A DNA stretch of 64,000 nucleotides from Sediminibacterium sp. Gen4 (GCA_013391385.1 JACBFI010000013.1:1-64000), one strand, 5' to 3'; numbered from the stretch's first letter, positions 1 to 9,638 are shown. Notes: generated from the sequence alone by a model not told the origin. Translations and numbers: made by a program.

Positions 1-25
1 CGATCATTCGTAACCTTTCTTTCAG

Positions 26-98
26 TGATCCCGCTGGGACTCGAACCCAGGACCCATACATTAAAAGTGTATTGCTCTACCAACTGAGCTACGGAATC
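26..98 (-). tRNA. tRNA-Lys (anticodon UUU)
   Basis: The minus strand folds into a full cloverleaf. The acceptor stem pairs GATTCCG with CGGGATC, the D arm contains AGCTCAGTTGGTAGAGC, and the T arm contains GGTTCGAGTCC. The anticodon loop CTTTTAA is closed by ATACA/TGTAT, giving anticodon TTT for lysine. The CCA tail is not encoded. A strong promoter lies about 50 bp upstream on the same strand. Confidence 0.97.
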
Positions 99-146
99 TC
101 CTTCCTTAGAACTGAAAATACATTGCTGTATTCCGTTTTGGGAGTG

Positions 147-177
147 CAAAAATAGGTGAAATAAAAAACCAGCCAAA
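147..177 (-). promoter_or_regulatory. Bacteroidota-type promoter of tRNA-Lys
   Basis: Read on the minus strand, TTTG (174-177) is followed by 19 bp and then TATTTTTG (147-154). This is an exact match to the known TTTG / TAnnTTTG consensus of the Bacteroidota housekeeping sigma factor. Transcription would start near 140, leaving a leader of about 40 nt before the tRNA 5' end. Confidence 0.8.
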
Positions 178-240
178 TTTTTATGCTTCTTTTTTAGAGT
201 ATTTACTCACATTCAATTCCTTATAAGTGATCTGAAGCTG

Positions 241-248
241 TATTTTTG
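241..248 (+). promoter_or_regulatory. -7 box upstream of the SDR gene
   Basis: TATTTTTG matches the TAnnTTTG -7 consensus exactly, 20 bp before the ATG at 268. No convincing TTTG -33 element is seen at the expected distance, so this is a half-supported promoter. Confidence 0.45.
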
Positions 249-267
249 TTCCTCAATGATTTGAATT

Positions 268-1074
268 ATGTCGCAATTCCTCAACAAAGTGGTAGTGGTT
301 ACCGGTGGTTCCGATGGAATCGGTAAAGCATTGGTAGAAGCATTTTTAGTCTTGGGTGCTAAAGTGGCTACTTGCGGAAGAAACTATGATAAGCTTTATC
401 AACTGCAGTCTGCACACCCTGGTGCCCCATTATTGATTCATACGGCTGATGTAAGTAAAGAACAGGATTGTAGACAATTCATCGATGTTACCATCAAATC
501 ATTTGGCACTATTGATATTCTGATCAATAACGCAGGCATTTCCATGCGCTCTATTTTTGAAGAAGTGGAATTGGATACTTTGCGTAAAGTCATGGACATC
601 AATTTCTGGGGTACTGTTTATTGTACGAAATTCGCTTTACCGCATATTTTGAAAAACAAAGGAACCATTGTAGGCATTTCATCCATTGCCGGTTATCGTG
701 GATTGCCGGGTAGAAGTGGTTACTCCGCTTCCAAATTTGCAGTCAATGGTTGGATGGAAGCTCTCAGAACCGAATTACTCGAAAGTGGAACCAATGTATT
801 GTGGGTTTGTCCGGGATTCACTACTTCCAATATTCGTAATGTTGCGTTGAATAAAACCGGACAATCACACGGAGAATCACCCATGGATGAAGGTAAAATG
901 ATGAGTTCTGAAGAATGTGCTACACATATCATCGCAGCCATCGAAAAAAGAAAAAGAACCCTTGTACTCACTTTCACCGGTAAGAGAACCGTTTTCATGA
1001 ATCGCTTTTTCCCTTCACTGACAGATAAGCTGGTTCGTAAGTTTTTCTTCAAAAATGGACAATTGGTGAAATAA
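268..1074 (+). CDS. Short-chain dehydrogenase/reductase (SDR), classical type
   Basis: This is a 268-residue NAD(P)-dependent oxidoreductase of unknown substrate. The cofactor-binding TGGSDGIG motif lies at residues 12-19 and NNAG at 87-90. The catalytic residues Ser139, Tyr152 and Lys156 are in the usual YxxxK arrangement. The aromatic and basic C-terminus (about residues 240-265) suggests membrane association, as in the DHRS7/SDR7-like branch. It is the first of three genes read to the right, with the next starting 29 bp downstream. The length is typical of the family. The family is certain, but the substrate cannot be predicted from sequence or context. Confidence 0.92.
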   Translation: MSQFLNKVVVVTGGSDGIGKALVEAFLVLGAKVATCGRNYDKLYQLQSAHPGAPLLIHTADVSKEQDCRQFIDVTIKSFGTIDILINNAGISMRSIFEEVELDTLRKVMDINFWGTVYCTKFALPHILKNKGTIVGISSIAGYRGLPGRSGYSASKFAVNGWMEALRTELLESGTNVLWVCPGFTTSNIRNVALNKTGQSHGESPMDEGKMMSSEECATHIIAAIEKRKRTLVLTFTGKRTVFMNRFFPSLTDKLVRKFFFKNGQLVK

Positions 1075-1103
1075 CCGACGTATCCTGACGTTACTATTGC
1101 GGC

Positions 1104-1925
1104 ATGCCCATACTAACGTTGACAACTGATATAGGCCAGCGAGATTTTCTCGTGGGTGCTATCAAAGGACAGTTCCTGCAACTGGATCCTTCTGTCAATA
1201 TTTGTGATATCACACACTACCTGCCCCAAACCAATTTCCCGCAGGCGGCTTATATCTGTGCGAATGCATTTCAACATTTCCCCTCGGGTACTTTTCATCT
1301 AATCATTGCTAATTTATTTGAATCACCCCTGAAATATGTGTTGATGGCCAAACACCGCCAGCAATACATCATCTGCTCCGATAATGGTTTATTGACCATG
1401 ATTACAGGTGAAAAACCTAAAGAGATCATCGCAATACCCTTGGGTGCTGCTAAAAATTTATTACAGATCACAAGTGCTATTGCCGTAGCTATCAACACTT
1501 TCTCTAAAACCGCACAGCTCAATAGCATCGGTCAGCCCATAGACACGATTGATGAAAAATACCCGCTCAGACCAACCGTAGGTCCAGATTGGATAGAAGG
1601 ACAGATACTGTTCATCGATCAGTTTGAAAATGTGGTGATCAATATCACAGAGGCTGAATTCAATGAACATCGTAAGGGAAGGAACTTTAAGATCGTTTTT
1701 AAAAGAAATGAAGTCATCGAAACGATCAGTGCCAACTATACGGCCGTTCCGGAAACCGAAAAATTGGCATGGTTCAATTCCGCCGGTTATCTCGAAATAG
1801 CCCTCAGGAATGGAAATATGGCCGGACTTTTCGGCTTACAGGGTTTCAATGAGCAACTCCAAAAGACACCCTCCATCGATACCAGCTGGTTTTACCAGAC
1901 CATCCGGGTATTCTTCGAGGGATAA
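1104..1925 (+). CDS. S-adenosyl-L-methionine hydroxide adenosyltransferase (DUF62 family)
   Basis: This 273-residue protein belongs to the family that splits SAM with a hydroxide ion into adenosine and methionine, related to the SalL and FlA halogenases. The N-terminal family motif TTDIGQRDFLVGAIKG (residues 7-22) carries the conserved aspartates Asp9 and Asp14. The two-domain length is normal. It follows the SDR gene by 29 bp and may be co-transcribed with it. A halogenase role is unlikely in a housekeeping context without a biosynthetic cluster. The physiological role of these hydrolases is poorly known. Confidence 0.88.
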   Translation: MPILTLTTDIGQRDFLVGAIKGQFLQLDPSVNICDITHYLPQTNFPQAAYICANAFQHFPSGTFHLIIANLFESPLKYVLMAKHRQQYIICSDNGLLTMITGEKPKEIIAIPLGAAKNLLQITSAIAVAINTFSKTAQLNSIGQPIDTIDEKYPLRPTVGPDWIEGQILFIDQFENVVINITEAEFNEHRKGRNFKIVFKRNEVIETISANYTAVPETEKLAWFNSAGYLEIALRNGNMAGLFGLQGFNEQLQKTPSIDTSWFYQTIRVFFEG

Positions 1926-1930
1926 GATAC

Positions 1931-1976
1931 TGGGTTCTTTCACTTTTCACCTTTCACTTCTCACTTTTCACTACTT
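1931..1976. repeat. Low-complexity word repeat (CACTTTTCAC words)
   Basis: The segment after the DUF62 stop consists of repeated TTTCACTTTTCACCTTTCAC-like words on the plus strand. It resembles the other short-word intergenic elements in this window but has no matching inverted arm here. It adds apparent codons to any frame crossing it and is not coding. Confidence 0.6.
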
Positions 1977-2036
1977 TCCAGTATTTTCGCATCCGCAATG
2001 ACATCGTCATTGGATCATTAAATCAATCAAAATCTT

Positions 2037-3443
2037 ATGGCATACGACGTAATCGTTATTGGAAGTGGTCCGGGTGGATATCCTGCTGCTATCCGTGCTT
2101 CTCAGCTGGGTTTTAAAGTAGCAATCATTGAAAAAGAAAGTCTGGGTGGTATCTGTCTGAACTGGGGCTGTATTCCTACCAAAGCATTGTTAAAAAGTGC
2201 ACAAGTATATGAATACCTAAAACATGCTTCTAACTATGGCATCAATGCAACCGGTACCCATGATTTCGGTGGTGTTATCAAACGTAGTCGTGGTGTTGCG
2301 GATAAAATGAGTAAAGGTGTTCAGTTCCTGATGAAAAAGAATAAGATCGATGTCATCATGGGCTATGGTAAAGTACAGTCTAAAGGAAAAGTGGAAGTAA
2401 CTGCAGCAGATGGCAGCAAACAAATTGTTGAAGCAAAATATATCGTGATCGCCACCGGTGGTCGCAGCCGTGAATTACCGAACCTGAAACAGGATGGTAA
2501 AAAAGTAATCGGTTATCGCGAAGCGATGGTATTACCTGAACAACCTAAGAGCATGATCGTTGTAGGAAGTGGTGCGATTGGTGTTGAATTTGCTTATGTA
2601 TACAATAGCATGGGTACCAAAGTAACCATCGTTGAATTCATGCCTCGTATTGTTCCGGTAGAAGATGAAGATGTTTCTAAAGAATTGGAGAAGCAATACA
2701 AAAAGCAAGGTATTGAGATCATGACCAATGCTTCTGTAGAATCAGTAGATACTTCAGGTGCGGGTGTGAAAGCACAAGTAAAAAAACAAGATGGTTCCAT
2801 CGTAACCCTTGAAGCAGATGTAGTATTGAGTGCAGTAGGTGTGGTAGCTAATATCGAAAATATTGGTCTGGAAGAAAACGGTATCAAAACTGAAAAAGGA
2901 AAGATCATCGTTGACAAATACCAGCAGACCTCTTTAGCAGGTGTGTATGCAATTGGTGACTGTTCACCCGGACAAGCACTTGCTCACGTTGCAGCCAAAG
3001 AAGGCATCAATGCAGCAGAGCACATGGCTTATCTGGAGAAGAAGCATCATCATTTACCTGAGGCTATCGATTATAACAATATCCCGGGTTGTACTTATTG
3101 CATCCCAGAAATTTCTAGTGTAGGTTATACTGAGAAAGCAGCTAAAGAAGCCGGATATGAAATCAAAGTAGGTAAGTTCCCATTTGTAGCCAGTGGTAAA
3201 GCCAGTGCTGCAGGAGCCACCGAAGGTTTTGTAAAAGTGATCTACGATGCGAAATATGGTGAATTTTTAGGATGCCATATGATCGGTTACAATGTTACTG
3301 AAATGATTGCTGAAGCAGTTGTTGCACGTAAATTGGAAACCACTGCACATGAAATTTTAAATGCAGTACATCCGCACCCAACCATGAGCGAAGGCTTGAA
3401 AGAAGCAACTGCTGCGGCTTATGGGGAAGCGATTGATATTTAG
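2037..3443 (+). CDS. lpdA: Dihydrolipoyl dehydrogenase (E3)
   Basis: This 468-residue flavoprotein re-oxidises dihydrolipoamide in 2-oxoacid dehydrogenase or glycine cleavage complexes with NAD+. The FAD motif GSGPGGYPAA is at residues 9-18 and the redox disulfide at Cys40 and Cys45 (GGICLNWGC). A second dinucleotide motif, VVGSGAIGVE, lies mid-protein. The catalytic pair His447 and Glu452 sits in the C-terminal HPTMSE motif. No E1/E2 genes are adjacent, so the partner complex is unknown. It is followed by a strong terminator and is probably the last gene of its unit. Confidence 0.97.
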   Translation: MAYDVIVIGSGPGGYPAAIRASQLGFKVAIIEKESLGGICLNWGCIPTKALLKSAQVYEYLKHASNYGINATGTHDFGGVIKRSRGVADKMSKGVQFLMKKNKIDVIMGYGKVQSKGKVEVTAADGSKQIVEAKYIVIATGGRSRELPNLKQDGKKVIGYREAMVLPEQPKSMIVVGSGAIGVEFAYVYNSMGTKVTIVEFMPRIVPVEDEDVSKELEKQYKKQGIEIMTNASVESVDTSGAGVKAQVKKQDGSIVTLEADVVLSAVGVVANIENIGLEENGIKTEKGKIIVDKYQQTSLAGVYAIGDCSPGQALAHVAAKEGINAAEHMAYLEKKHHHLPEAIDYNNIPGCTYCIPEISSVGYTEKAAKEAGYEIKVGKFPFVASGKASAAGATEGFVKVIYDAKYGEFLGCHMIGYNVTEMIAEAVVARKLETTAHEILNAVHPHPTMSEGLKEATAAAYGEAIDI

Positions 3444-3493
3444 GAAATTTAGGATGTCTGATGTAGGATGTCTGATTTGATATTTTTTTGAGT

Positions 3494-3527
3494 GATGCCG
3501 GATATTTTATCCGGCATCTTTTTTTTG
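3494..3527 (+). terminator. Rho-independent terminator after lpdA
   Basis: A perfect 11-bp stem (GATGCCGGATA paired with TATCCGGCATC) with a TTT loop is followed by eight T residues. It lies 50 bp after the lpdA stop. Between the stop and the stem is a duplicated word (GGATGTCTGAT twice, 3452-3475), one of the short-word repeats scattered through this window. Confidence 0.88.
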
Positions 3528-3692
3528 TTTTCAACTTTCATATTTGCTAAAAATTATAAACGATCCATTTTCATGTTAAGTGGGGGTGGTATTGTGTGGG
3601 GAAACTTCATTTTTGTTTGGAAGAAAAACTTTAACTTAAAGGGATTTTTCCGGACAGACCTATCCTCAATCATCATACCTTAAAATTACTAT

Positions 3693-4163
3693 ATGGCTAA
3701 GATTACACTAAAAGTCAATAAGAAAGAACATACGATTGATGCTGATCCCCAAATGCCGCTCTTATGGGCTATCCGCGATATCGTTGGATTAAAAGGAACC
3801 AAATATGGATGCGGCGTTGCACAATGTGGCGCCTGCACGGTTCATATGGAGGGGCAACCGGTTCGTTCTTGTTCCATTCCTGTGATCGGTGCCGCGAATA
3901 AGTCCATCACCACCATCGAAGGACTATCAGATGATAACTCACATCCGGTTCAGGCTGCCTGGATAGAAGAACAGGTGCCGCAATGTGGTTATTGTCAGTC
4001 CGGACAAATCATGGCGGCAGTTGCCTTACTACAAAAGAAAACTTCACCCACGGATGCGGATATTGATGCAGCCATGCAAGGACATATTTGCAGATGCGGT
4101 ACCTATCCAAGAATACGGGAAGCCATCAAGAAAGCTTCCAAGAAAATGACCGTAAAAGGGTAG
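3693..4163 (+). CDS. 2Fe-2S subunit of molybdo-hydroxylase 1 (IorA/CoxS-like)
   Basis: This 156-residue small subunit carries the two [2Fe-2S] clusters that take electrons from a molybdenum-dependent hydroxylase. Cluster one uses Cys40, Cys45, Cys48 and Cys60 (plant-ferredoxin fold). Cluster two uses Cys98, Cys101, Cys133 and Cys135 (CGYC and CRC). It has no signal peptide, so it would be exported by hitch-hiking on the Tat-targeted partner encoded 34 bp downstream. The family includes isoquinoline 1-oxidoreductase and aldehyde oxidase small subunits; the substrate is undetermined. It is a close paralogue of the protein at 15132-15596. Confidence 0.93.
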   Translation: MAKITLKVNKKEHTIDADPQMPLLWAIRDIVGLKGTKYGCGVAQCGACTVHMEGQPVRSCSIPVIGAANKSITTIEGLSDDNSHPVQAAWIEEQVPQCGYCQSGQIMAAVALLQKKTSPTDADIDAAMQGHICRCGTYPRIREAIKKASKKMTVKG

Positions 4164-4197
4164 TACCTACATTATTCAACCACAACAATGACCAATC

Positions 4198-6354
4198 ATG
4201 GAACCAAAAGATATATCAAGAAGAAAATTCATTAGAGCCACCGGCTTATCAGCCACTGCGCTCACACTGGGTTTTTATTTTTCCGGTGAATCCAAAGCAT
4301 CTACCATTATCAAAGGAGAAGATGCAGAGAATTATGGCGTATCGCTGAATTCATGGATACACATAGATACCAATGGTAAAGTCACCATCGTGAGTCACCG
4401 CGCTGAAATGGGACAAGGTGCTTATCAGGCCATTCCTCAAATGATTGCAGAGGAATTAGAAGTGAATCTCGATGAAGTCAATATCATTTTCGGAAAAGGG
4501 GATACTGTAAAATATGGCAATCAGATTACCGGTGGTAGCTCTACTGTGCGTGGTACTTATAAGAACTTGTCCAAGTTGAGCGCCAGTGCTCGTGAAATGC
4601 TGATCACGGCTGCTGCAAATAAATGGAATGTTCCTGCTGCAGAATGTTATGCGGAAGCCGGACATGTGATCCATCGTCCATCCGGCAAAAAAATGCATTA
4701 TGGGGAGTTGGTAGTAGATGCTTCAAAATTGGAAGCGCCGAAAAATGTGCAACTGAAAAAAATAGAGGATTATAAATTGGTTCGAAAGCCACTTCCTCGT
4801 CAGGATACGCCACTCAAAACAAATGGTACGGCTGTTTTTGGTATTGATAAAACATTACCCGGCATGTTATATGCCATGGTAGAACGCAATCCACGTTTAA
4901 GAGGGAAAGTAAAATCCTATGATGATACTGCTGCCTTGAAAGTCCCCGGTGTGAAAAAAGTATTCAAAGTCACCATGAAAGTATTTGATACCGATCGTGA
5001 GGGAATAGCAGTGGTGGCAGAGTCTACCTGGGCGGCGATGCAGGGACGTAAAGCTTTGAAAGTAGTATGGGATGATACAGGCTTTGATTATGTGAATACG
5101 GAAGACATCTATAAAAAAATGAAAGCGGAGTTGCAATCTAAAGAAGGATTGTCTGCCAAAAAACAAGGTGATCCTGATCCGATCCTGGCACAACAAAAAA
5201 CCAAATTGGATGTGGTTTATGAAACACCCTATCAAGCCCATGCTTGTATGGAACCATTGAATTGTATAGCACATCATAAAGGAGACTCGATTGAGATTTG
5301 GGGACCTATTCAGGCACCTGACTGGGTACAGGGTGATATCAGTCAGAAAATGGGCGTGAAAAAAGAAAATGTGATCGTGAATATGACTTTCCTTGGTGGT
5401 GGTTTTGGTCGCAAAGCATTTTTAGATTATACGCATGAAGCCTGTTTGATTTCCAAAGAAGCAGGAGCACCGGTGCAAGTTATTTGGACAAGAGAAGATG
5501 ATATGACACAAGGACCTTTCCGTCCGGGAGTGAGTTACAGAGCGGAAGGTGCTGTGAATAATGGAGAGATCAGTGCGATCAAGTTCAGATTGTGCGGACA
5601 GAATATCGGACACTGGATGGGTAGCAAAAAAGATGTACCGAATGATAGTGTGTTGGAAGGTTTTCAACCACATTATTTTGACAGTATCAAAAATATCAGC
5701 TTTTCAGATGTGCCATTTGAAACGCCGATTCCGATTATGTGGTGGCGTTCAGTATATGCATCTACCAATGGGTTTGCTTATGAGAGTTTCATGGATGAAC
5801 TCGCTATTGCTGCGGGTAAAGATCCATTGGCATTCAGAAAGCAACACCTCAAGAGTGATCGTTGTCAAAAATTATTGGATAAAGTAGAAGAGGTGTCAGG
5901 ATGGAAAAACAGAAAACCCAAACAAGGTTATGGTATAGCGATCACAGAATGTTTCAGTAGTACGGTGGCGCAAGTGGTGAAAGTGTCTAAAGATGCAACG
6001 GGTAAAATCAAAATAGACAAAGTATGGGCGGTGATCGATTGTGGATGGTATGTAAATCCGGATACCGTTCGTGCACAAGTAGAAGGTTCTATTGTGATGG
6101 CATTGGGGGCGGCTACCAATCATGAAATTCATTTCAAAGATGGACTGACGGTAGAGAAAAATTTCAATACCTATCGCATGCCAAAGATTAATGAGATTCC
6201 GCCTATTGAAGTGTTTATCATGGATAACAATGAAGATGCAGGTGGTGTTGGAGAACCCGGATTGCCACCATTCACGCCGGCATTGACCAATGCGATTTAT
6301 GATTTAACAGGAAAACGAATCAGGAAATTACCCTTTGATCTAGCGAAGGTTTGA
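4198..6354 (+). CDS. Molybdopterin-binding subunit of molybdo-hydroxylase 1 (IorB/xanthine dehydrogenase family)
   Basis: This 718-residue catalytic subunit begins with a twin-arginine signal (SRRKFIRATG, residues 7-16) and a hydrophobic stretch, indicating folded export with cofactor bound. The cofactor-contacting GGGFGRK motif and the C-terminal GVGEPGLPP motif, with probable catalytic base Glu686, are those of the xanthine dehydrogenase family. There is no FAD subunit, which fits the IorAB type, where electrons pass to a cytochrome. A cytochrome c gene follows 27 bp later and is the likely acceptor. The substrate (aldehyde, N-heterocycle or other) cannot be read from the sequence. Confidence 0.92.
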   Translation: MEPKDISRRKFIRATGLSATALTLGFYFSGESKASTIIKGEDAENYGVSLNSWIHIDTNGKVTIVSHRAEMGQGAYQAIPQMIAEELEVNLDEVNIIFGKGDTVKYGNQITGGSSTVRGTYKNLSKLSASAREMLITAAANKWNVPAAECYAEAGHVIHRPSGKKMHYGELVVDASKLEAPKNVQLKKIEDYKLVRKPLPRQDTPLKTNGTAVFGIDKTLPGMLYAMVERNPRLRGKVKSYDDTAALKVPGVKKVFKVTMKVFDTDREGIAVVAESTWAAMQGRKALKVVWDDTGFDYVNTEDIYKKMKAELQSKEGLSAKKQGDPDPILAQQKTKLDVVYETPYQAHACMEPLNCIAHHKGDSIEIWGPIQAPDWVQGDISQKMGVKKENVIVNMTFLGGGFGRKAFLDYTHEACLISKEAGAPVQVIWTREDDMTQGPFRPGVSYRAEGAVNNGEISAIKFRLCGQNIGHWMGSKKDVPNDSVLEGFQPHYFDSIKNISFSDVPFETPIPIMWWRSVYASTNGFAYESFMDELAIAAGKDPLAFRKQHLKSDRCQKLLDKVEEVSGWKNRKPKQGYGIAITECFSSTVAQVVKVSKDATGKIKIDKVWAVIDCGWYVNPDTVRAQVEGSIVMALGAATNHEIHFKDGLTVEKNFNTYRMPKINEIPPIEVFIMDNNEDAGGVGEPGLPPFTPALTNAIYDLTGKRIRKLPFDLAKV

Positions 6355-6381
6355 TCGGATTTATTTTGATAATTTGCAGGT

Positions 6382-6789
6382 ATGAAAAAGAAGATATCGA
6401 TTGTAACAGTTGTATGTTCCATGGTCATCATTGGTAGTAGTTTTATACAAAGTGAGACACAAAAAAGTATTTCCAGAGGAAAAGAAGTATATGGATTGTA
6501 TTGCCAGAATTGTCATATGGAAGATGGGGCCGGTATGCCGGAAGTAAATCCTCCTTTGGCAAAAGCAGATTACATGAAAAGACCTTCCAAAGATTTGATC
6601 AATGTAATACTGAAAGGCTCTACCGCTAGTTTAACAGTGAATGGGAAAAAATATGTAGGAGCTATGCCTGCACAAGAATACCTCAGTGATGAACAGATCG
6701 CAGATGTATTAAATTATGCAAAAAACAGCTGGGGAAATAAAATTCCGGGTGTTATTACACCTGCGTTGGTAAAAGCGCAGCGTAAGTAA
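6382..6789 (+). CDS. Exported monohaem cytochrome c
   Basis: This 135-residue protein has an N-terminal hydrophobic export segment (residues 5-22). The haem-binding CQNCH motif is at Cys41, Cys44 and His45, and Met95 (in VGAMPAQ) is the probable sixth ligand. It is a small class I cytochrome c. Lying directly after the molybdo-hydroxylase catalytic subunit, it probably accepts electrons from that enzyme in the periplasm and passes them to the respiratory chain; this is inferred from position and from known IorAB-cytochrome arrangements. Confidence 0.9.
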   Translation: MKKKISIVTVVCSMVIIGSSFIQSETQKSISRGKEVYGLYCQNCHMEDGAGMPEVNPPLAKADYMKRPSKDLINVILKGSTASLTVNGKKYVGAMPAQEYLSDEQIADVLNYAKNSWGNKIPGVITPALVKAQRK

Positions 6790-6820
6790 TATATTCGTAT
6801 TGTTATAGAGCAGTTTGATC

Positions 6821-7984
6821 ATGCATGAAATCATTTCGATTATAAAATCTTATCAACAAGCAGTTGCAGAAGGTAAAAAAACAGCCTTGGCAACTGTTGT
6901 GCATGTAGAAGGTTCATCTTATCGAAGACCTGGAGCACGCATGCTGATTACAGAAGATGCCGAAATTACAGGATCGATCAGTGGTGGGTGTTTGGAAGGA
7001 GATGCTTTTCGCAAAGCTTTGCACGTTATTCTTTCTGATAAAGCCATGCTAGTAACTTATGATACTGCCGATGAAGATGATGCGAAATTCGGAATGGGTC
7101 TGGGTTGTCAGGGAGTGATACAAGTGTTGATAGAACCACTACAAGCTGAGAGAGGTGCAGCAATCATTGAACTTTTGCAAAAAGCGACAGCATCTAGACA
7201 ATATGCATCCTTGGTAACTTTTTTTTCCATGAGTGACAAAAAAGCGCCACAATATGGATCATGTTATTTATTCACAGAAAAAGAAGAAACAATAGGTTCT
7301 TTACCTGTTTTATCAAAAGATGTGATAGAGGAAGAAACAAGACAGGTAATAGGTCAGCGTAAATCCTCTTTCAAAAAATATCAGATCGATCAACAAGAGA
7401 TGATCGTATTTACAGAGTTGATACAGCCTCCGGTTTCATTGATAGTAGTAGGTGCCGGTAATGATGTGATTCCTGTAGTGAAAATGGCGGAGATGTTAGG
7501 ATGGCAATCCACCGTACTCGATGGAAGACCCATGTATGCCAGTAGAGAAAGATTTCCGATGCCTTCATGCCAAGTCTTTCATAGTAAAGCCGATCAAATA
7601 TTGGAACGTGTACAGATCGACGCAAGAACCGTATTTGTATTGATGTCGCATAATTATAACTATGATCTTGCGGTATTGAAAGTATTGCTGAATCATCCAA
7701 TCACTTATATAGGAGTATTGGGTCCTCACAAGAAAATGAAAATGATGATGGATGAATTAGCAGAAAATGGTATCGAGTTAACCGATAAGCAAAAAGAAGC
7801 TATTCATGGTCCGGTGGGTTTGCATATTGGCGCAGAAACAGCAGAAGAGATTGCAGTATCGATTATCGCAGAAATACAAGCCAAGCTTACATCTACGGAT
7901 ACACGTCCACTCAAAGAGAAGCAAGATGCGATTCATCGCCGAGCGGATCTAGTGATTGAATCTACTTCTTCAACAGCCATTTAA
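6821..7984 (+). CDS. xdhC: XdhC/CoxI family molybdenum-cofactor insertion chaperone
   Basis: This 387-residue protein has an N-terminal XdhC domain (GSSYRRPGARM at 31-41, GSISGGCLEG at 51-60) and a C-terminal Rossmann domain with VVGAGND near residue 210. XdhC proteins bind sulfurated cofactor and load it into xanthine-dehydrogenase-family enzymes, here presumably both hydroxylases in the block. A TTG two codons upstream is possible, but the ATG at 6821 is preferred. It lies 31 bp after the cytochrome gene and 8 bp before mocA, within one operon. Confidence 0.92.
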   Translation: MHEIISIIKSYQQAVAEGKKTALATVVHVEGSSYRRPGARMLITEDAEITGSISGGCLEGDAFRKALHVILSDKAMLVTYDTADEDDAKFGMGLGCQGVIQVLIEPLQAERGAAIIELLQKATASRQYASLVTFFSMSDKKAPQYGSCYLFTEKEETIGSLPVLSKDVIEEETRQVIGQRKSSFKKYQIDQQEMIVFTELIQPPVSLIVVGAGNDVIPVVKMAEMLGWQSTVLDGRPMYASRERFPMPSCQVFHSKADQILERVQIDARTVFVLMSHNYNYDLAVLKVLLNHPITYIGVLGPHKKMKMMMDELAENGIELTDKQKEAIHGPVGLHIGAETAEEIAVSIIAEIQAKLTSTDTRPLKEKQDAIHRRADLVIESTSSTAI

Positions 7985-7992
7985 TACCTATC

Positions 7993-8577
7993 ATGCAAAA
8001 CCCATCAACAGCAGTATTGATCTTGGCTGCAGGCGCTTCTGTTCGTTTGGGTAGACCTAAACAAAGTTTGCTTTTTCAGGGACAAACATTGGTACAAAAA
8101 ATTGTTTCAACGGCTTTGGCGCTTCAATCAGGTCCTGTATTGTTGGTGTTGAAAGAAGGAGATGGTATAGATGTACAGGAAGATGTAATCAAGATATATA
8201 ATTCGGATGCAGCTTTGGGTATGGCCACTTCTATACATTCTGGAATCAGGTATTTAGAAACACAGCATCCGAATATCGAAACAGTGATCATCACGGTTTG
8301 TGATCAACCCTTTATTACGAGCAGTTTGTTACAAGAAATGATCACCCATTACAGGGAGACAAAGTTGCGCATCGTTGCTTGTAAGTATGATAATATTGTT
8401 GGGACTCCTGTTTTGTTTCATAAAACCATGTTCAAAGCTTTATACGGGTTAAACGGAGACAAGGGTGCTAAACAACTGATAAATCAGCATATACAACAGG
8501 TTGGATTGATTAACTTTCCACTCGGAAACATCGATGTGGATACAGAAGAAGACTATGAGCGATTGATTAAATTATAA
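7993..8577 (+). CDS. mocA: Molybdenum cofactor nucleotidyltransferase (MocA/MobA-like)
   Basis: This 194-residue NTP-transferase has the LAAGASVRLGRPK signature (residues 11-23). The family attaches CMP (MocA) or GMP (MobA) to molybdopterin. Enzymes of the xanthine dehydrogenase family usually carry the cytosine dinucleotide, and the gene lies between xdhC and moaA, so a CTP-specific MocA role is most likely. It ends 3 bp before moaA, suggesting translational coupling. Sequence alone does not settle CTP versus GTP. Confidence 0.85.
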   Translation: MQNPSTAVLILAAGASVRLGRPKQSLLFQGQTLVQKIVSTALALQSGPVLLVLKEGDGIDVQEDVIKIYNSDAALGMATSIHSGIRYLETQHPNIETVIITVCDQPFITSSLLQEMITHYRETKLRIVACKYDNIVGTPVLFHKTMFKALYGLNGDKGAKQLINQHIQQVGLINFPLGNIDVDTEEDYERLIKL

Positions 8578-8580
8578 AGA

Positions 8581-9561
8581 ATGATTGTAGACAACCATCA
8601 ACGGATACATAATTACTTAAGGATATCATTGACTGATAACTGTAATCTTCGATGCTTTTATTGCATGCCGGAAGATGAATATGATTTTGCCTCGGCTGCT
8701 CAGTTGATGCAGGTAGATGAGATTGAGCAGCTGGCTAAAATATTTGTAGCACAGGGAGTGAATAAAATTCGGCTCACAGGCGGAGAACCGTTGGTGAGAA
8801 AAGATGCCAAAGAGATCATCAAAAGATTGGCACAGTTACCGGTTACACTTACTCTTACAACAAACGGTACTCGGTTACATGAGTTCGCTGCTTTGTTAAA
8901 AGAAAGCAATGTCCGATCTGTTAATATTAGTCTGGATACTTTACAGTCTGATAAATTCAAGCTACTTACTAAAAGAGATCAGTTTGAGATCGTTCAACAG
9001 AATATTCAACTAATGATCGATCAGGGCTTTCATACAAAAGTCAATATGGTAGTGCTGCGTGGTATGAATGATAGGGAGATCCATGATTTTATTGAATGGA
9101 CAAAAGACCAACCCGTACATGTTCGCTTTATTGAGTTCATGCCTTTTGAGGGGAATCGTTGGACGAGTAATAAGGTTTTTACGATGGATGAGATACTGTC
9201 AACCATCGCGGAAAAATATCCAATCGTTCCATTACAGGCTGAGAAACATGATACAGCAAAGAAATTCATGGTTCCCGGGCATCAGGGGACCTTTGCTGTA
9301 ATTAGCACTATGAGTGCTCATTTTTGTGGGGATTGTAATCGCATGCGATTGACAGCAGATGGTAAAATGAAAAACTGTTTGTTCTCCAAAGATGAAGTGG
9401 ATTTGTTGACACCTTTACGAAAAGGAGAAGATGTGTTGCCTTTGATTTATCAATCTATTGCAGCAAAAGCAGCGCAGTTGGGTGGACAATTCACGCAAGA
9501 CTATCAGCAATTGCAAGCGGAGAGTATTCAAAACAGAAGTATGATCACGATCGGAGGATAA
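8581..9561 (+). CDS. moaA: GTP 3',8-cyclase MoaA
   Basis: This 326-residue radical SAM enzyme starts molybdopterin synthesis from GTP. The N-terminal cluster uses Cys21, Cys25 and Cys28 (CNLRCFYC). The C-terminal GTP-site cluster uses Cys249, Cys252 and Cys266. The protein ends in the Gly-Gly tail (residues 325-326) needed for activity in known MoaA enzymes. Its product feeds the MoaC domain encoded at 14103. The gene is followed by 267 bp without a gene, containing a candidate structured RNA. Confidence 0.96.
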   Translation: MIVDNHQRIHNYLRISLTDNCNLRCFYCMPEDEYDFASAAQLMQVDEIEQLAKIFVAQGVNKIRLTGGEPLVRKDAKEIIKRLAQLPVTLTLTTNGTRLHEFAALLKESNVRSVNISLDTLQSDKFKLLTKRDQFEIVQQNIQLMIDQGFHTKVNMVVLRGMNDREIHDFIEWTKDQPVHVRFIEFMPFEGNRWTSNKVFTMDEILSTIAEKYPIVPLQAEKHDTAKKFMVPGHQGTFAVISTMSAHFCGDCNRMRLTADGKMKNCLFSKDEVDLLTPLRKGEDVLPLIYQSIAAKAAQLGGQFTQDYQQLQAESIQNRSMITIGG

Positions 9562-9638
9562 ACCAGTGATTAAACAATAAACAAATCATTAAGAAAATTC
9601 AGATGTACTGAAACCTTTAAATAAATAATTCTTAATCA

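Noticed and set aside
1104-1925. SAM-dependent fluorinase or chlorinase
   Set aside because: There is no halogen-metabolite cluster nearby; the hydroxide-using DUF62 type is the common form in bacteria.
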